A stretch of 64,000 nt of DNA from Antedon mediterranea (taxonomy: Eukaryota; Echinodermata; Crinoidea; Comatulida; Antedonidae). Where the stretch lies: assembly GCF_964355755.1 (NCBI RefSeq), contig NC_092679.1, forward strand, positions 7,812,001-7,876,000. Direction: 5' to 3'. The notes below the pieces were generated by a model. The model was not told the DNA's origin, searched no databases, and was given only the letters and a program-made list of their open reading frames with translations. Position numbers and translations under genes: made by a program. Every line of letters begins with the position of its first letter. Position 1 is the stretch's first letter. This document shows positions 59,669 through 64,000 of the stretch, piece after piece.

Positions 59669-61777
59669 TTTCTAAGTTACTTGGACCTATGATGGAATTT
59701 AAAAAAAGTAATTGAATTAATTCAATTCAATTCAATTCAAAATTCTTTAATCATCCCACACGGGGCAATTCAAATAAAAAGGTCTGGATTAAAATGATCT
59801 TACAAAATATCACAATACACAGTACAAAAAAAAAGAGTAAAGGTTCAAGAATTTAAGAGTTGAATAGCCGCTGGCAAAAACGAATTCCTTTTCCGGTTTG
59901 TTCTACATGCCGGGCATCGAAAGCGACGCCCATGAGGTTTGAGCTCTGAGCTCGAAGTCACTGAACAAGGCATGGTTAATATTTTTTAGAATAGCTCTAC
60001 TTTTTTCTAGAGTTTGCATGTCACAGAAAGAAGATAAGCTACGAAGTTGACAACTATTAATTTAGAACTTAAGTTAACAATTCTTTGTAGTGAGTTTTTC
60101 TCTTTGACCCTAAGACTAATAAAAAACCAGCATATAAAGGAAAAAGTTAAAACGTTCTCAATAAAGGAATTATAAAAAACCCTAAGAATTACTTTATCGA
60201 CAATTAAAATGGTTCAGCTTCCTTAACAGATAAAGGAAGGAAATAATAATATTTAGCCTAGGCCTAGACTTACTACTTACTACCCTAGGCTACTACTATA
60301 GTATAGTACTACGGGCATTTGTCACAACAGGCCTATCTTCATTTTTGTGAGATATAGTCTAGGTTTAGGCTAGGCCTGGGCCTAGCTAGCTAGCCTAGGC
60401 CCCTAGCTAGCCTAGGCTAGGCCTAATTATTAAACACGTTTTTCTAGTAGGCTTCCTTATTAGGCTAGGCCTAGCCTAGCTACTACTACTATACTAGGAG
60501 GTATTAGACTGTAGTAGCCTAACTAACTAAGTAGGTAGGCTTCCCAATACTTCAAATCAAATCAAACATGCAGAATTATTAACTAATAATAATACAGTAA
60601 TAATAGTACCTTAAATAGTAAGAATATTACCCTAAATGAAAATGATCCAGAGCCGAAGGGGTATAGTAGGCGGCACACTCTAGGCCTAGGCCTGGCTAGT
60701 CGAAGATCGAGTAGGTAAAGGTGTTGGTCATGTGATATGTGTACAAAAAAAACACGCCGACGGCGGAGAGGAGACACCCCCCCGAGTTTTGTGTCAATAC
60801 CTTGATGGTGATTGGCTGGAAGTTTAGCCGTTTTGAATGTATGTTGTGCACGTGTGGCGGCGGCTAATAATTAAATAATGTCAGTAGAACTAGTAGTACC
60901 CCATACACTTTTACCATCAAAATGTGACCATAAATGGAATATACTACACCATGGAGCATTCTACTACTTACTACATTACTACTGTCAACTACTGTTGTAA
61001 TCATGGATTACATAATTACACCAAAGAATGATATTTTTTACATAAAATAAATATAAACAAAATTGTACATTGAGGGCAGTCTTTGTTTTTGATGGGGCAG
61101 CATCATGTGTGTGCATGTTAACGCTATCTTGTTTGGCTATATTTTGTTAACAGCTGATACTGAAGTTGAACGTATTATTTTTGTATTTGTTAATAGAATA
61201 CTGTATTAGTTATTCTATATTAATATATTATAATTACGTAAGTAAGATTCTAATGTTACTATGCCTAGGCCCTATTGTAGAAGTTACTAGCCAAGCCTCT
61301 TCTTAGGCCATAGAATTATAGATAGTAGGCCTAGCCTCTAGGCCTACTAGTAACTAGTACAGTAATAATAGCCTATCTAGTAGTAGTAGGCCTCCTTTTA
61401 ATGGAGTATGGTCGAAGCGGCCGTAAACCAAAGCGGCCGCCAGTTTAATATCGTCATTTTTATGGAACGCCATGTGCGCTTTAATCTTTGATAGTCGTTG
61501 TCAACGCCATGGCCTATGATGGCGAGTTGAGTTACAGCTGTATGTATGGTCAAACAAATAAATTAAATATATAAGCCAAATCATGTACTATCGAATATTT
61601 ATATTTCTATAATAATTAAGTTTGCCTGCCGTTAAATCAATGTATATTTTATTTGTATTTTAATATTAACTAACTAAATATATTTACATACTATTACTAT
61701 CGAATCATTAATAATTTACTAATTTCTCTTTTTTTAAATACATTGGCAGCGAAGGGGAAAAGTAACGTTGAACTGAC
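59669..61777. other. Intergenic upstream of the MEIOSIN-like gene
   Basis: It has an (AATTC)n microsatellite at about 59711-59745 and a probable retroelement relic (59740-60235; TTTAATCATCCCACACGGGG at its edge, with a diverged match near 59195-59230). A dense AGGCCTAG cluster lies at 60255-60500, and TAGTAGGCCT motifs at 61260-61400. No exon identified; the promoter is presumably within 59.7-60.8 kb. Confidence 0.4.
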
Positions 61778-63660
61778 GGTATTGCCGAATCTTTATATCT
61801 CATTTACATACTATCGAATCTTTATACAGTATGTTGTTAACGTTTTCCGTCTTCCGACATTACGCTTTCCACAATTTGTTTCCATTTTTTTCTGTTTATG
61901 GCAGGATGGTTTGTTATTGTGTTTGTGTCTACTAGTCCTTGTAAGTCTTTCTTTATTTGATTCATCCAGTTATTTCTTGGTCTTCCTACGGGTCGTTTTA
62001 CTTTCCTGTTAGTTTCCTTCATTGTTTGTTTGATTGGGGTATGATCCGGTAATCTAATTATGTGTCCATACCATTTTAGTCTCCTTCGTTTAATTCTTTT
62101 ACTCCATTCTTCTTGTTTTGTTATCCCGTATATTTTCGTGTTACACACTCTATCTGTTAATTTAATATCTATCATCTTTCGCAACATTTTCCTGTGATAT
62201 ATATCTATACTCTCTTGTAATTTTTTGTTTAGTACCCAGAGTTCACTGTTATATAAGAAAATACTTGCTATGTATGCGTTAAACAAACAGGATTTCACGT
62301 CTAAAGACATCGTCGTTGTGTTCTAGCGACGACTTCAGCTTGTTATATGCCATAGCTGCTAGTGATTTTCTTCTTTTAATGTCTTTTTCTGTGTCCAAGT
62401 TACTACCGAGGTAGTTGCATTCTTCCCATTTACTATCGGTGTTTCTTCCTATTTACTATCGGTGTTTCTTCCTATTAGGTATTCTTCTGTTTTACTTTCG
62501 TTTATCTTTAGATTGAATTCTGCTAATTTCTCTGTTACATTTTTCTTTATTTTAGTTATGTGTTCTTTTGAGTCGCTAATAAATGAAATGTCATCTGCAT
62601 ACTGCATCTGGATATTAAGCTATTGTAGGGGTAGTGGTGTTGTGTTTGCTGATTCGAGTGCCTTTGCTAGGTATAGTGTGAACAGTATCGGAGACATACA
62701 GTCACCTTGTGGTACTCCTAGTGTAGTAGTAAACAATTTTCCTGTCTGTTTTCCAATTCGAACGCTTAATTTTACATTGTTTATCAAAACTTTCAACATG
62801 TGTAGTTCATCATCTTGTAATATATGTGCCAGTATGTCGAATAGAGTATTCCTCCGCACAGTGTTAAATGCACTGGTCATGTCAAGTACTGTAGTAGTAA
62901 TATTATTTCATAGTTAGATGACGCAATTGCCTTTTCTGCTAACATTTTGCATGTATGTACATGTTCGGTAGTGCTTCGTCCTCTGCGATACGCGGCCTGT
63001 GTTACAGGGACATGTTCATCTAATCTGTCGTTTATCCTATTAAGTAAGCATATTGCTAGCATTTTCCTAAGAACCGACAGAAGGATGATGGGTCGGATGT
63101 TTTTTGGTGGACCTTTTTTCTTGCCTGGTTTCGGTATTGGATGCAATATGCCTTCGTTAATTTCTTTAGGTATGTTTCCTGTTTTAGCTGTTTGGTTATA
63201 TATTTCTGCTATGTGGTATTATACAGTATTGCAATAATAATTTACGTTACGGTATTGCCGAATCTTTATATCTCATTTACATCGAATCTTTATACAGTAT
63301 TGCAATAATAATTTACGTACGGTATTGCCGAATCTATATATCTCATTTACATACTATCGAATCTTCATACAGTATTGCATTAATAATTTACGTACGACAT
63401 ATTGCCGAATCTTTATATCTCATTTACATACTATCGAATCTTTATACAGTATTGCATTAATAATTTACGTACGGTATTGCCGAATCTTTATATCTCATTT
63501 ACATCGAATCTTTATACAGTATTGCAATAATAATTTACGTACGGTATTGCCGAATCTTTATATCTCATTTACATCGAATCTTCATACAGTATTGCATTAA
63601 TAATTTACGTACGATATTGCCGAATCTTTATATCTCATTTACATACTATCAAATCTTGGT
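61778..63660. repeat. ~70-76 bp tandem repeat interrupted by a LINE
   Basis: The unit contains TTGCCGAATCTTTATATCTC, ATTTACATACTATCGAATC, TTTATACAGTATTGC and AATAATAATTTACGTACGG. One partial copy lies left of the LINE (61778-61832) and about six lie to its right (63219-63660). Some units lack the ACTATC-containing block. Confidence 0.9.
61833..63218 (-). mobile_element. 5'-truncated non-LTR retrotransposon (LINE) with RT remnants
   Basis: Minus-strand coding remains of one reverse transcriptase: KPGKKKGPPKNIRPI then YRRGRSTTEH (63215-62890); VLDMTSAFNTVRR, LGVPQGDCMSPILF (62890-62640); the catalytic YADD on the complement of 62590-62601; and a C-terminal part with RRRLKWYGHIIRLPD and GRPRNNW (62310-61837). 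At least one frameshift near 62885 and the missing endonuclease make it dead. It is flanked by the 11 bp duplication TTATACAGTAT (61822-61832 and 63219-63229). The stop codon lies 4 bp from the 3' end, with no poly(A). The clade (RTE- or CR1-like) cannot be settled here. Confidence 0.88.
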
Positions 63661-64000
63661 TTTTATTATTAGTAATAGGGTGTGTTATACATTTAAGTGT
63701 TATTCCATTGTAATACATTGTTTGTGTTTTCAATAAAGCAACGTGGAGACGAAAACGCGACCTTCTACAGCACTATTCCTGACCGGCCGCCAGTCGGGTT
63801 ATTAGCAGAAATTCGCGTAATTAATTACCGTACCGTACAGACACTTGCATCTTATTATTTTATTATTTAAATTGATCAATATTTATATATCTGAAGGTAT
63901 AAAACAATTTAGGATATTAAATAAATAAGTTGATGTCATCATGTTATTGTAATTAAATTATGTTTGCGAACACGTACTACTTACAGTAGTTACTTTACTA
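63661..64000. other. Right edge of the window
   Basis: AT-rich; an AATAAA-like stretch near 63730. I see no gene in it. Confidence 0.35.

Overview
The window is animal nuclear DNA: AT-rich, intron-dense and full of repeats. Nine protein-coding genes with GT/AG introns can be rebuilt exon by exon. Gene content is that of an invertebrate deuterostome. The many TAGGCCTA/CTAGGCCTAG palindromes and the repeat style made me think of an echinoderm (crinoid or holothurian), but that placement is inference from memory, not something the sequence proves.

Layout. 1-2945 (+): SPRTN, 5' end cut off by the window edge. 4719-12071 (+): STUM homologue with a 6.2 kb first intron. 13591-18418 (+): SLC22-family transporter, 10 exons. 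20009-25495 (-): MANSC/LDLa single-pass membrane protein with an unusual 500-residue acidic exon. 26285-28126 (-): B4GAT1. 28317-38565: a 10 kb gene-free block made of two adjacent giant inverted-repeat structures built from about 97 bp and about 106 bp hairpin-containing tandem monomers. 41752-42680: a non-autonomous element with terminal clusters of a GGACCRRTTTTGG-type motif. 42995-46918 (+): sushi/EGF membrane protein resembling SUSD4. 48054-48683: a second element of the clustered-terminus design (GGCCGAGTTGAC). 48953-50804 (-): TCTE1 (DRC5). 51534-56415 (+): B3GALNT2, divergent from TCTE1. 56826-59668 (-): a bHLH plus HMG-box protein with MEIOSIN-like architecture, convergent with B3GALNT2. 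61833-63218 (-): a 5'-truncated LINE inserted into a tandem repeat, with an 11 bp target-site duplication.

How the genes relate. There is no operon. Two enzymes of the alpha-dystroglycan O-mannosyl glycan pathway (B4GAT1 and B3GALNT2) lie about 23 kb apart. Two genes with germline roles in vertebrates (TCTE1, a sperm flagellar dynein regulator, and the MEIOSIN-like factor) flank B3GALNT2. As I recall the human map, SPRTN, STUM, SUSD4 and B3GALNT2 all lie on 1q41-q42, so the window may preserve an old linkage group.

Repeats include two tRNA-derived SINEs, a TTAAGCTCTGTCTACAC MITE family (five copies), a CCAAT-containing repeat family, several minisatellites, a poly(A) retrocopy with target-site duplication, and two hammerhead-ribozyme-like cores. 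All exon coordinates were read by eye from reading frame and splice consensus; no alignment or transcript data were available.
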